From contig JAPWGK010000016.1 in the NCBI GenBank assembly GCA_029641185.1, forward strand, positions 434,001-498,000: DNA of 64,000 bases, read 5' to 3'. The notes below the pieces were generated by a model. It had not been told where the DNA came from and did no database searches. It was given only the letters and a program-made list of their open reading frames with translations. Both the position numbers and the translations under genes were made by a program. This document shows, in pieces, positions 54,315 to 64,000 of this stretch. Source of the stretch: Pseudofabraea citricarpa. Taxonomy: Eukaryota > Ascomycota > Leotiomycetes > Helotiales > Dermateaceae. Position 1 is the stretch's first letter. Each line of letters begins with the position of its first letter.

Positions 54315-57038
54315 ATGGAGCCTAAGAAGGCCAGACCAGCCGCAGAAGCCACTGGACTGAGCATTGCCGACAAGCAGATCGATGCCATCATTCAGAGCCA
54401 CCTGCCTCCGGTACGCGCCATCTGCCAGACGCATCACAGTGCTCCTCAGCTAACCTCTCCCAGGCTCCCCACCTCCTCTCTGTGCCGACAGACTATCCAT
54501 ACCGTCCCGAATTTCCCTATGAGAATAAGAACACGTCTGCAGCCCATCTCTTCGAATCGTGGGAGCTCAGGAAGCTCCAGTACATGACATTGGTATCGCA
54601 TGGGGACCGCGGTGTTGGACTGGCGCAAGGCAATTGGGAGGATGAGATTAATGCTCAGTCGCCGCAGAGCTTGAGTCTTGCGAGTAGCACGGCGACCCCG
54701 AATCCGCACAAGCAGCCCAAAGTCAAGTTGTCAGTAGCAGAATACAAGAAGGTGAGAAATGGGGAGATGGCCATGCCAAAAGCATCTGCCAGCCCACCAG
54801 AAACGAAGAAGCAAGAAGAGCGCAAGCAGATTCAGCGCCCATCGCAGACACACTCGCATCCACAGGTCACAAATGAGTCTGCGAAACCCAGACCAGTTGC
54901 AGATGATAAAAGAAATGGGTCACTTCCAGCTTCGCTACCAAAAAAGCCAGAGCTAAAGGTGACCTCGCGCGATCACAATGGGTAAGTCTTGCTAAGCATT
55001 CTATGTCTTTCTAATACTCATTCTCTCTAGTCATCTCCCTCCGAAGACAGGACGCCCAGAACCTAGGGAAGCAGATAAGGCGATACCTCGAACAAATGGC
55101 CGTGTCGACCGTCCTAAAAACGATCCTCCAAAATCCAAAGATACTACACCAGCGAGACCTTCTCCAAGACCCGATTCCGCACAGAAATCTAGAGATCCTC
55201 CAAAACCAAGCAGTTCGACTCGCCCCTCATCTAATATTTGGGATACGAAGACCAACAAGAGACCTCTGGAAGCATCATCGCGAGAATCGTTACACCCCGA
55301 GAAGCGCACAAAAACTGAGAATGGACATACGAGAACTCCATTTGGCTCACGAAATATCACACCTAGTCGGCCAAGTGAAGCAAAGGCGCCCTTCAGACCT
55401 GGCCACTCCAGATCGGCCAGTAACCTTTCGCATGTCTCTCCTTCTCAAGCATCACAGCCAACCAAAAAGGCAGCGCCTACCTCGAATCCGTCAGACAAGA
55501 AATCACAGTCTTCTAAATTACCGGCAGGAAAACCACCAAATTCACTTCCCCCACTACTTTCTCCCTTACCTACCGATATTGGTGTTTCGTCTACTGGGGC
55601 CTCCGCATTTGACTTTCTTGAGACTTTGCAATCAGATGACCATACTCCTCCTAAAACTCCGAAGAAAGGCACTGGTGCTGATAGCAAGCCGAAGCATGAT
55701 TCGCCCTTTTCTTCGCCACTCTCTACTCCACCAAAATCTCAATCTTCCAGAGGCTTACCCCCGCCGCTATCACCAACTCTCCCCGATGTTCTTGAGCAGG
55801 AACTGGCCAAGCTGCAGCAAAAATCCGCCATTCAGTCAACGCAGGCTGCGACGGATGCAGCCATTGCTGTACCAAAGGTAGCTAAAGCAAAAGTTGGCCA
55901 CCCGCCTAAAAAGGAACGCCAGTCTGATCCTCCTAAATCTCGCGTCGGTGACGAAAAAGAAAGTCTTACAGTCAAAATACGCTATAAGAAAAAATATTCA
56001 AGAGATATCGAGAGAATTCTAGCATTAAAACCAGCTCCTACCAAATCCTTCAAGGTGCTTGAAGCGCAAAGATTAGCTGCTGAGCGACAGGCACACCAAC
56101 CTGCAATACAACCTAAATTCGATGAGGATTCATCTGAGGAAGATGTACCTCCAGTAACTTCTAAACCATCACTTGCTAGAAAGCGACCGGTAGAGAGTAC
56201 TGACCCAGCACCAAAGCGACCTAAGATTTCAGAAAATCTCGATGTTACCAAGACGTCCACACCCGTCACGCCAGCCTTTAGATCACCTGGACCAGCTGGT
56301 GCTTCACAAAAGAATATTCTTGCAACCCCCAAGAAAGGTGATGCGATGAAGAGCGCTATCGGCAGTGTTGCGATGCGCAAAGTTGAGTCTAGCGATGGCC
56401 ATGCTCGCACGCCTCAAGCAGCCACCACATCCACACCCGCTAGTGCTGAAAAACCACGCATCACAAACGGCGATGCCCGCCCTGAATACGATAAGCTTGG
56501 TCTGAAATTAAAACGCAAAATGGACACCATCTTAAAAACCAAAGAGCCACCAGCTATGCGAAACATGATAAGCGATGATCAGCGCAAGCTAGGTCTTTGT
56601 GTTGGCCTCGAATGTATCGCTGCATACATGCTTAATGCTCACTCTGCTGGTCGTTCCGAAGTTAACGCAGGTCGCCCTCGTCTGAGTCTTCAATGGGAAC
56701 AAGTCATCGCACTATGGGATTTCATCGATCATCAATGCCGAGGTCGACCTCCTCTACACGCCTTGTCGACACAGATGGGAGCGATTTGCTTTAACCAGTT
56801 GCAGGAAATATACATCGAGACAAACGACAGTAAATCACAGGGAAATTGGAAGAAACTAGGACTTCAATGGAAGTCTGCTTATGCAAAACGAAAGGATCTC
56901 CCTGGATATGGTCGCTACCCAGAGATCAAGGAGCTAGGCTCTTGGAGCAGCGTTTTTGATGCTACCAATCTCGTCTATGCCGTGCTCGAACGCTTCACCG
57001 AAAAGGAGAAGGACATCAAATGGCAGAGAGAACGATAA
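54315..57038 (+). CDS. Large proline/serine-rich nuclear-type protein, unknown function
   Basis: Three exons, 54315-54410, 54464-54981 and 55031-57038, encode 873 residues; both introns are about 50 nt and the frame is open throughout. The N-terminal 90 residues are ordered (IADKQIDAIIQSHLPP, then HLLSVPTDYPYRPEFPYENK, then LRKLQYMTLVSHGDRGVGLA). A middle of about 500 residues is rich in P, S, K and T with TPPKTPKK and basic clusters. The C-terminal 170 residues are again ordered and helical (YDKLGLKLKRKMDTILK, LGLCVGLECIAAYMLNAHSA, LSLQWEQVIALWDFIDHQC). The order of short N-terminus, long disordered middle and helical C-terminus recalls AF4/FMR2-type elongation scaffolds and S. pombe Ebp1. 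That is a guess from architecture only. Confidence 0.8.
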
Positions 57039-58033
57039 ATAGACACGCGTCGAAGGATTTCGACACAAGAGGAATTTTCATGAAGATAATATACATGCAT
57101 GCGAGGCGAGGCGTTTTTTACGGCATGCTTTTTTCGAATCGAAACGACGTAACGACAATAATCTCCTGATTTCGGCAGGCGGGATGTAAGATGAGAAGAG
57201 AAAAAAATTTGGGGGTTTCCGGGCGACGAGAGCGGGGCGGAGCTGGCAGGCGGATCTCTGTGAATGGGAATGGAACGGCGTTTTTTGTTTTGTTTTACTA
57301 CTTTGCTACAGCAACTGACACAACACGATGGGATGCAAGGCGAGGCGAGGAGGGCCTTCTTTTTTTCTTCCTGCTCGCCGGCCCCTTGCCTTTCTTCTCA
57401 CCCTTTTTCTTTTTTCATTTAAATATCTCTACATGAGAGATTTGCAGATATACCCCGCGAATTTTTCCCCCTTTCTTTCTAATTCCTTTGTTTAAACTCT
57501 GGTTACGGCTCTAGCTCTTGCTCGTGCAAGCCAGCCTACCAGTCCACCAGTCAGTCAGTCAGTCAGCTTGCCTGCATCTTCTGCCAGATTGCTAGCTTAG
57601 AATAGCGTAGCTCAGCAGTTAATTTCTTTGCTAATCATGGTTCATCGATTGATTGATGCCTGTGTGATACAATTCTCCTAGTGATTTTGACAAATTTGAG
57701 GTCTTAGCTGCCTTACTTGCCCTGACTTCGAATCGGAGATTTCTCTCTTGACGAGATGGAGATTTGAGGGATCGAGGCGAAGGATTTGGAGTAACGGGTA
57801 CATGCATACCGTACAGACGGGAGGGGCCGAAGCGTCTCGCTTGGAAAGGTGCCGTGCTCGCCTAAGGAAGCATCTTTGCCTGGTTGTGCAGCTAGAATCC
57901 AAAGCCAAGTTCACAGCGATTTTTCATTTTTTTCACGGGCAAATCTAAGTAAAGCATGATTCTTCCCGTGCAATAATTAGAATTCGTAAACATCTTTAAA
58001 AAGAAGCACCACCAAGCAAGCATCCCAGAAACC
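57039..58033. other. 1.0-kb convergent intergenic region
   Basis: Lies between the stop codons of the low-complexity protein and the Nudix gene. It contains T-rich tracts near 57275-57430 and a short CAGT repeat at about 57550-57566. No gene or RNA is recognised. Confidence 0.5.
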
Positions 58034-58546
58034 CTACTCCGCATCCAGCGCTGCGCAGACGAGCTTCTGCATATCCTCCGTCATCTCCAATCCCTCCACA
58101 TCACGTCTGCTCGCCCAGATGCTCTCGCTATGCTCCTCGGGGTTGATCTCGACCTCCCCCTCCTTCACGCTCACGACCCAGCTCAGCTGCACGGCATTCT
58201 TGCGGACGACCTCGTCTCGCCCCGCGGCATTCCTGACCTTCTTCTCAGTGGCATAGGTGAAATCCGGCAGCCGGCTCAAGAACGCCTCGACCTCCAACCC
58301 GGTCTCCTCCCTGACTTCTCGCAGAACGGCCTCTCTGATCGATGCATCCGTCGCATCGACGTTGCCCCCTGGCATCTCGAACACGTTCGGGTAGTACTCC
58401 TCGTCGGCGCTCCGCTTCAGAAGCAGAATCTCCTTCCCCGCTCCTCGCCGAATAATCGCTGCCCCGATCACGAGCTTGTCGAAGCTGCCGTGCGTGGAGA
58501 GGTACCTCGACCGGGACATGGACAGGACGGATGATGGCTCAGTCAT
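58034..58546 (-). CDS. Nudix hydrolase domain protein
   Basis: A single-exon frame of 170 residues that is almost entirely one Nudix domain. FDKLVIGAAIIRR is the first strand. The Nudix helix reads FEMPGG, then ASIREAVLREVREETGLEVE, with the REVREETGL metal-binding core intact. The segment before it (GGNVDATDA) is spaced one residue differently from the textbook box and lacks the usual upstream Glu, as in several fungal MutT-like proteins. Substrate cannot be told (nucleotide-sugar, dinucleotide or 8-oxo-nucleotide). Its promoter faces the tandem array beginning about 550 bp upstream. Confidence 0.85.
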   Translation of the reverse strand: MTEPSSVLSMSRSRYLSTHGSFDKLVIGAAIIRRGAGKEILLLKRSADEEYYPNVFEMPGGNVDATDASIREAVLREVREETGLEVEAFLSRLPDFTYATEKKVRNAAGRDEVVRKNAVQLSWVVSVKEGEVEINPEEHSESIWASRRDVEGLEMTEDMQKLVCAALDAE

Positions 58547-59092
58547 GGTGGAGAAGATGTGCGAGCTGGAAATTTTCTCGGTCGCTTGGTCTGTGATGTG
58601 CTGTGCTGTGATGTGCTTTGTGAGGGTGTCTGAGAGGGATTTGGTTTTGTCGTCTGGATGCTGTCTGCTTGGTCCTTGCTAAAAGACAGCGCCTGCTGGT
58701 AAGCGAGGTTGGCTAGTTGGAGATTTCCATTGGTTGCTTGTCTAAGCTGCTAGGCCGATACTTGATATCCGTTAGCTTCTACCTTAGATTTCAGTCTTGT
58801 GGTACAGCGTCTGTTGTGAGACAAGGGGTATTGGTGTGTGGCAATCTCTGGTTGAATACTTGCCTCAGGTGGGTGAAGACAAGGGAATCAATCTCAACTA
58901 AAGAAGTTCTAGCTGTCGCAGAATATGGCAGTGCTCACCATTTTTCATGGCTAGCTAGGTACTCAGTAAATGTAGTACGAGAATGGTGCAGCTGCTAATG
59001 CCGTCTGCCAGAGATTTCTTGGTTATAGTTCAGGCTATATTGGGAGGTAAATTTAACTAAATTATCACACCTCAGGTAGCATTCAAGCCTCA
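58547..59092. promoter_or_regulatory. Nudix gene upstream region
   Basis: About 550 bp between the Nudix start and the first copy of the tandem array. No open frame of interest and no recognised promoter box. Confidence 0.35.
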
Positions 59093-61455
59093 GTCCGTCA
59101 TGCAATGGAAACCAATTTTTCTTTAAAAGGTTCTTATAGCTGGTCAGTGTATGATTCACCCCTACAGGAAGGTCCGTCACGCAACGAATAACCATATTAG
59201 TATTTACTCAGGTATCCATCTATCTATCTGAGAATACTTCTCAAGTCTAGTATAGCACACTTCACTCATGTGAGATACTCCGTCATGCAACGAAACTACC
59301 CATATACACTAAGAGGACATGAGCTATGAGAGGCATTCTGGTAAGAGATCTACAATTCACTTCCAAGTCCGTCACGCAACGGAAAATCTGCTGCGCTTAG
59401 TTTGCCTAGAGTTGTCTCCTTGTAAATATAAGAAAGCCTGCCATTATAAGAAACAAGATAACTAGCTATCTGCTTTCTGGAAATTGGTTGCCAGGTCCGT
59501 CACATAACGAAATACTTTCTCTGAGCCTACCAGATCTATTATCTAGAATTCACTCTACAAACATTGGTTGCCACGTCCGTTATGCAACGAAACTGTTTTC
59601 GTAGACTGATCAGGTCTATTATACAACTCACTCTATCAACATTGGTTTCCAGGTCCGTCATGCAACGAAATACTTTCTCTAAGCCTACTAGATCTATTAT
59701 CTTGAATTCACTTCCATGTAGCAGAGTCCGTCACGCAACGAAATGTTTCCTTCAGTCAGCTAGTCAGCCCTTGTCTCTGTTGTCTATCACCATTCACCCT
59801 CATGCAACAGTCCGTCATGCAACGGAACTGAACAGGGTAATTTGACAGAGAGACCTTTGGTTCACTTTCATGTCCGTCATGCAACGAATTGATTTGCCAT
59901 CTAGATAAAAACCTAAATCCTAAACCTACTATGGGGATTTCAACCATTCACCAAAAGTCCGTAACGCAACGAATTCCTGTGTCTTATAAGCTTACAGGAT
60001 TTTTTTTGTAGCGCTAAGTCCGTCATGCAACGAAATATTTGTATAGTACTTACTTGACTGGGGTATTGTAATTCACTTTGGTCCGTCACGCAACGAAAGA
60101 TTTTACAAGATACTTATTTGGCTGGGGGCGTTGTAATTCACTTTGGTCCGTCATGCAACGAGGTGCTTCTGTAAACCAGAGGTAGGTAGGTACTTGGCTG
60201 GGGCATTGTAATTCACTCTGGCCCGTAACGCAACGAAATATTTCTATGAGACACTTATTTGGCTGGGGTGTCATAATTCACTTTCAGTCCGTAACGCAAC
60301 GAAATACCTCTGTAAGACAATTACTTGCTTGGTTGGGGTATTGTAATTCACCTTTGGTCCGTCATGCAACGAAGTGCTTCTGTAAACTAGAGGTTGGTGG
60401 TTACTTGGCTAGGGAATTGTAATTCACTTTGGTCCGTCATGCAACGATATCATATACTATATAGACATGATTTCAGAATTCACTTTGAGTCCGTCATGCA
60501 ACGAAATACTTTTCTAAGCCAGCTGTTAGGTGATATATCATAACTCACTCTCATTTGAGAGTCCGTAATGCAACGAGATTATATACCTTGCAGATAAGAT
60601 CTACGAATTCACTTCCAGGTCCGTCATGCAACGATTCAGGATGCATGAGCCTTACCTTAGGTAAGCTTATAGAAATGATTTCATAATTCACTTCCAGATC
60701 CGTAACGCAACGAATCTATTTGATACACATGCAAGAATGTATAAGCCCTAAATAAGCCTATAGAGAGGAATTAATAATTCACTTTCAGGTCCGTCATGCA
60801 ATGAGGTTATATAAAAATGGAGCTTAGAAGGTCAATTAAGAGGACTCAAAATTCACTTGCAAGTCCGGTATGCAACGAATTCATTTACTGCCTATGAAAA
60901 CATATACCTAAGCTTGCTAAGAGGAATCTATAATTCACCTGCATGTTCGTCATGCAACGAATTGTTTAAAATTAGGGAAGTAGGTATACCCTAAGCTTAT
61001 TGAGAGGAATCTATAATTCACCTGTATGTTCGTAATGCAACGAATTTATTTACTGCTTATGAAAATATAAACTGTAAGCCTTCTAAGAGGATTCAATGAT
61101 TCACCTGCAGGTCCGTCATGCAATGAGTTATTTGACACTTGGGAAGTAGGTATGCCCTAAGCCTACAGAGGAGAGTTCAGCATTCACTTCTGGGCCCGTC
61201 ATGCAACGAATTATTTAGTGTTGGTTGGTAAGTGATTGGGGACAAAGAGCATTGGTTATAAAGGAGATTCACAATTCACTTCATTTTCAGGTTCGTCATG
61301 CAACGGAACACTTATATGAGTTGGCTGGTTCGTTAGATCAACATGATTCATTCACTCATGTCTTATAGTCCGTCATGCAACAGAATAAAGGAGGAACTGG
61401 CCTGGAAGGATTTATTATAATTCAATTCACTGTCAGGTCCGTTGTGCAACGAAAT
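59093..61455 (+). repeat. Array of about 31 interspersed 17-bp cores
   Basis: Direct, same-orientation copies of GTCCGTCATGCAACGAA start near 59093, 59172, 59278, 59367, 59495, 59575, 59653, 59726, 59810, 59872, 59957, 60018, 60081, 60146, 60221, 60287, 60357, 60432, 60489, 60561, 60619, 60698, 60789, 60863, 60945, 61028, 61111, 61194, 61291, 61368 and 61437. Spacing is 57-128 bp, mostly 60-90. Variation inside the core is mostly at the central CATG (also CACG, AACG, AATG). A second conserved block, AATTCACTT, sits about 3-15 bp upstream of most cores. The rest of each unit is AT-rich and diverged, though neighbouring units can resemble each other. Spacing is not a multiple of three and stops abound, so it is not coding. 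Confidence 0.9.
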
Positions 61456-61785
61456 ATCCTGACTTACGTCAATTACATGATAGGTACCTGGTTGGGTGTG
61501 AGCTTTGACTAGCCTGTAATAGAAGTCAAGACAGGAGACAGGTCAAAGAGCTAATTAGGTGGAGATGACATTTAATTTCTGGGGACGAAACAGGAGACGA
61601 GAAAGACTTGGTGCAGAACCCTATATCCTTATTTTATATTACCATAAACACAGATTATTTATTATTCAAAATTACATACAATCATACTTCATAATTACGA
61701 TATAGACAGGCTGCTCAAACAAAACAGCAAACTGGATATCATACCCAACCATACACCAAGCCTCCCACACATTAGGTTATGTTCT

Positions 61786-62320
61786 CTACAACACAGCCAT
61801 AACAGCTCCAAAGACACCAGCAGCGCCAGCAACAATAGCCTCGACACCTCTGGTTGGTGCAGCTCCCTTGCTAGTACCAGTTCCAATGACACTGGAAGCC
61901 GCACTCTCAATTGCCGAGATCTCCTTCTGTACAGCAGTTTGCAGGGCCTTCGGCACACTCTTTGTGAACCAATCTTGGGTGACGATCTCGCGGTATTGAT
62001 AACCACTCTCGGTGATGGACTTCAATGCTTTATCAGGGGCGGCGGACAAGATGGCTTGTTGGACGGAAGTCTGAGCTGGAGAGTTGTCCCACGTGCTCTG
62101 TACGGACCAGAGAGCCGAAGCGAGCTTGGTGGAGACGGAGGCGGCGACGGTGGGGGTTGCTGATGGGTAGAAGTCGTGGATGACAGACTTGCTGCTCAGT
62201 GTCAGTGACAGATTGAGTATATGTGAAGGGAAACACTTACACGTCCTCGGTGAACTTGGCATCTTTGGCAGCAGTGAAGCTGCAGAGTGCAAGGGCAGAA
62301 AGGATGGTAGTGACCTTCAT
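61786..62320 (-). CDS. Small secreted, probably GPI-anchored protein
   Basis: Two exons right to left, 62320-62241 and 62191-61786, encode 161 residues; the donor is GTAAGT and the acceptor CAG, giving EDV then KSVIHDFYPS. The N-terminus MKVTTILSALALCSFTAA is a signal peptide. The middle is a short helical domain (TVAASVSTKLASALWSVQST, then SVQQAILSAAPDKALKSITE) with no cysteines. The end is a small-residue linker (GTGTSKGAAPTRG) followed by a hydrophobic terminus (VEAIVAGAAGVFGAVMAVL), the layout of a GPI-attachment signal. Family not recognised. Small secreted proteins can act at the wall or as effectors, but nothing here shows which. Confidence 0.75.
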
Positions 62321-63577
62321 GTTGGATGGATGTTATATAGAGAACGAATTGAGTATTGTTGAAACTTCAAAATGGATTTGAGATTGAAAGATGAGGAGTA
62401 TTTGGAATGGAAAACAGATGTTGATTGGGAGGTGAGAAAGAAGGAAGAAATGGAAATGGGAGTCTTCTACTTATGATAGCAAAAACTTAGGCCGCCATAT
62501 GGTTTGAGCCAAATTACTGACAGTTGCCTGGATGAAGTGATTGGCCGGTTTGGGAGACTACGCCGCGATGTGTTGTAGTCACGGCGGTGGTAAGTCTCCG
62601 AATCTGACCATGGTGGCTAGACTAGTACCTGGCCCTACTGCAGCCCGCCCATTCTGGACCGCCATAATCATATGGAGATGAGTTTTCACCTGGTGGATGT
62701 CGTCCTGGCCCGCTGTATGATGATAAAACACAAGGGTTTGACTTGATGACCGTCTCTCAGTAGGACGACAATGCAGGAGTCGTCTGGACGTCTTTGCCTC
62801 TGTTGTTGTCGGACGGATGGCCGAGGACTGGTGAAGAGTTCAGATGAGATGCTTCGCCGTCATGCAGCATGGGGGCGGGGCTCATGGGGCTCAAATTATG
62901 GTTAATCATGCCTGTTGGACGTCAAAGCTGTCTCAGCCAATCAAGCCCTCGAGGAGCCACCAAGGAGACGGAAGCCTGTTGGCAGATGAAGCTTGTTTCG
63001 AGAAAAGACGCTCATATATTACGGTAGCTGTTGTTGCTTTCGATCATCTTTCAAGGACTGGCCACTTGCTGATGGTATTGGCTCTTGGAACTGAGTTTGA
63101 GACTGCTTTTCTCTGCACTGGTAGCTGGCTACCACTCCTGACCCGCGGGACTTGGGTACGGCGTATGTTTTATTGCGCTGTGACATTGGTCGTTCGAGTT
63201 GCACTCTGTAGAGGTAAAAGGCTTCGGCACAGGAGGTTAGTGAGACAGCACATGAAAAGTTGTTGTTCTGTTGATAAATTAGAGGACTGGACGGCAGAGA
63301 GACGGAAGATTCTTGGCATCATGTTGATATCACGTGCATCGGATCGGAGAGCGGCCGCTAGTTGCCAGAACGCGACTTCCTTATCAAATATTTCTGGCAG
63401 CCAGAGCCAGCCTGTTGCCCGTTTGCTCTGCCCCAGACATCCTTCATATCTGCTCGTCGTCGCATCGCAGAACACAATCAGAAGCTACAGCCTCGACCTT
63501 CAAGTGTAGGCTAGGCAATCACGATCTTGAGTTCCCAACCCACCAGGAAGCAGTCACCAAATAATACTACAGCCATC
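62321..63577. other. 1.26-kb intergenic region
   Basis: A 221-codon plus-strand frame (62844-63509) fills much of it but is cysteine- and arginine-rich with no motif or splice logic and is judged spurious. An E-box TCACGTG lies near 63331. No other feature is recognised. Confidence 0.45.
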
Positions 63578-64000
63578 ATGGATAGAGACCGGGGCCGCGA
63601 CAGGAGGTTAGTACCTACACCATTTCTTTTATCACTCATTTTTGGAACTGCGTACCAAGGAATACACCATGGCTCTTGACCAAAGAGAGCGCGGGTCAAC
63701 CCAAACCTATGGCCCTGGATTGTTGCGGGACAATATTGGAGCACGTTTTGGCACCCAAGGACGACAACAAAAGAACTACCAGATACCATCCTTTCAAACG
63801 ACGAGCTACAAAACGCGACCTTCATACGAAACCCAGTCAAATTTACCTCCCTTGTCGAATTATCATTTGAATCGTTCGTCAAATGCCACGATACAATACG
63901 GTTACAGACATCCGGTTGCTCGACAGCAAGTCAGTCATTCCGAGCAACTACCAAGCATCAATACGAATGCCATCCACATTCCAACCATTTCATATCAAAC
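63578..64000 (+). CDS. 5' end of an unidentified gene, cut by the window
   Basis: An ATG at 63578 gives MDRDRGRDRRL. A 49-nt intron (GTACCT donor at 63611, CAAG acceptor ending at 63659) then leads in frame into EYTMALDQRERGSTQTYGPG, and the frame stays open to the last base. An alternative donor, GTTAGT at 63607, would break the frame. The visible part is polar and rich in Q, N, S and Y, probably disordered. Translation could instead begin at the ATG at 63669. Function not recognisable from this part. Confidence 0.5.

Noticed and set aside
59564..59845. 93-codon frame with repeated VMQRN/VRHAT words
   Set aside because: It is the tandem array read in one frame. Spacing is not a multiple of three and the frame closes after four or five units.
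59093..61455. CRISPR array
   Set aside because: The host is a eukaryote, cores are imperfect, spacers vary widely in length and are related to one another, and no cas gene is present. The resemblance is only formal.
62844..63509. 221-codon frame upstream of the last gene
   Set aside because: Composition is gene-unlike, it has no domain or splice sites, and it ends just before the leader of the next gene.

Overview
The window is nuclear DNA of a filamentous ascomycete (Pezizomycotina). It has intron-rich genes on both strands, with introns of about 45-60 nt, GTAAGT-like donors, CTAAC/TACTAAC branch points and short intergenic regions. It encodes fungal forms of PRC2, HDA1, GAPDH, UapA-type purine permease and SLY41. 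A leotiomycete is my best guess, but only a phylogeny could settle the class. There are no bacterial operons, phages or cas genes.

Layout. 0-5 kb: 3' end of RVB2, BRX1, a 1.9-kb empty stretch and a Rab11-type GTPase. 5-16.7 kb: a 1,994-residue chromodomain/CCCH/SH3-like protein, an F-box protein, a LIN1/CD2BP2 GYF protein and UFD1. 16.7-24 kb: an AT-rich island, an HDA1 deacetylase with an Arb2 tail, a second AT-rich island carrying a decayed GAPDH fragment, and a small hypothetical gene. 24-39 kb: GAPDH, COX5, mitochondrial ClpX, glycogen branching enzyme and ATP2. 39-50 kb: SLY41-like transporter, SF3B2/Cus1, a large F-box/LRR-like protein and SUZ12 with a C-terminal PHD finger. 50-64 kb: purine permease, a large low-complexity protein, a Nudix hydrolase, a 2.4-kb tandem array, a small GPI-anchored-like protein and the 5' end of another gene.

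Most genes are housekeeping: mitochondrial energy and proteostasis (COX5, ATP2, ClpX), glycolysis and glycogen (GAPDH, GBE1), splicing (LIN1, SF3B2), ribosome assembly (BRX1) and protein turnover (UFD1). Three or four chromatin genes (HDA1, SUZ12, the chromodomain protein, RVB2) lie in the same 50 kb; this is noted but not claimed as a functional cluster.

Two structures stand out. First, ATP2 has a 1,546-nt intron in a gene whose other introns are about 50-100 nt. It is entered after a 3-nt exon and carries a same-strand decayed reading frame that looks like a GIY-YIG endonuclease followed by C2H2-like fingers. I read it as a former homing element living as a spliceosomal intron in one of the most conserved stretches of the F1 beta subunit. 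Second, 59.09-61.45 kb holds about 31 same-direction copies of a 17-bp core (consensus GTCCGTCATGCAACGAA) spaced 57-128 bp, with much less conserved DNA between. It is non-coding and I do not recognise it.
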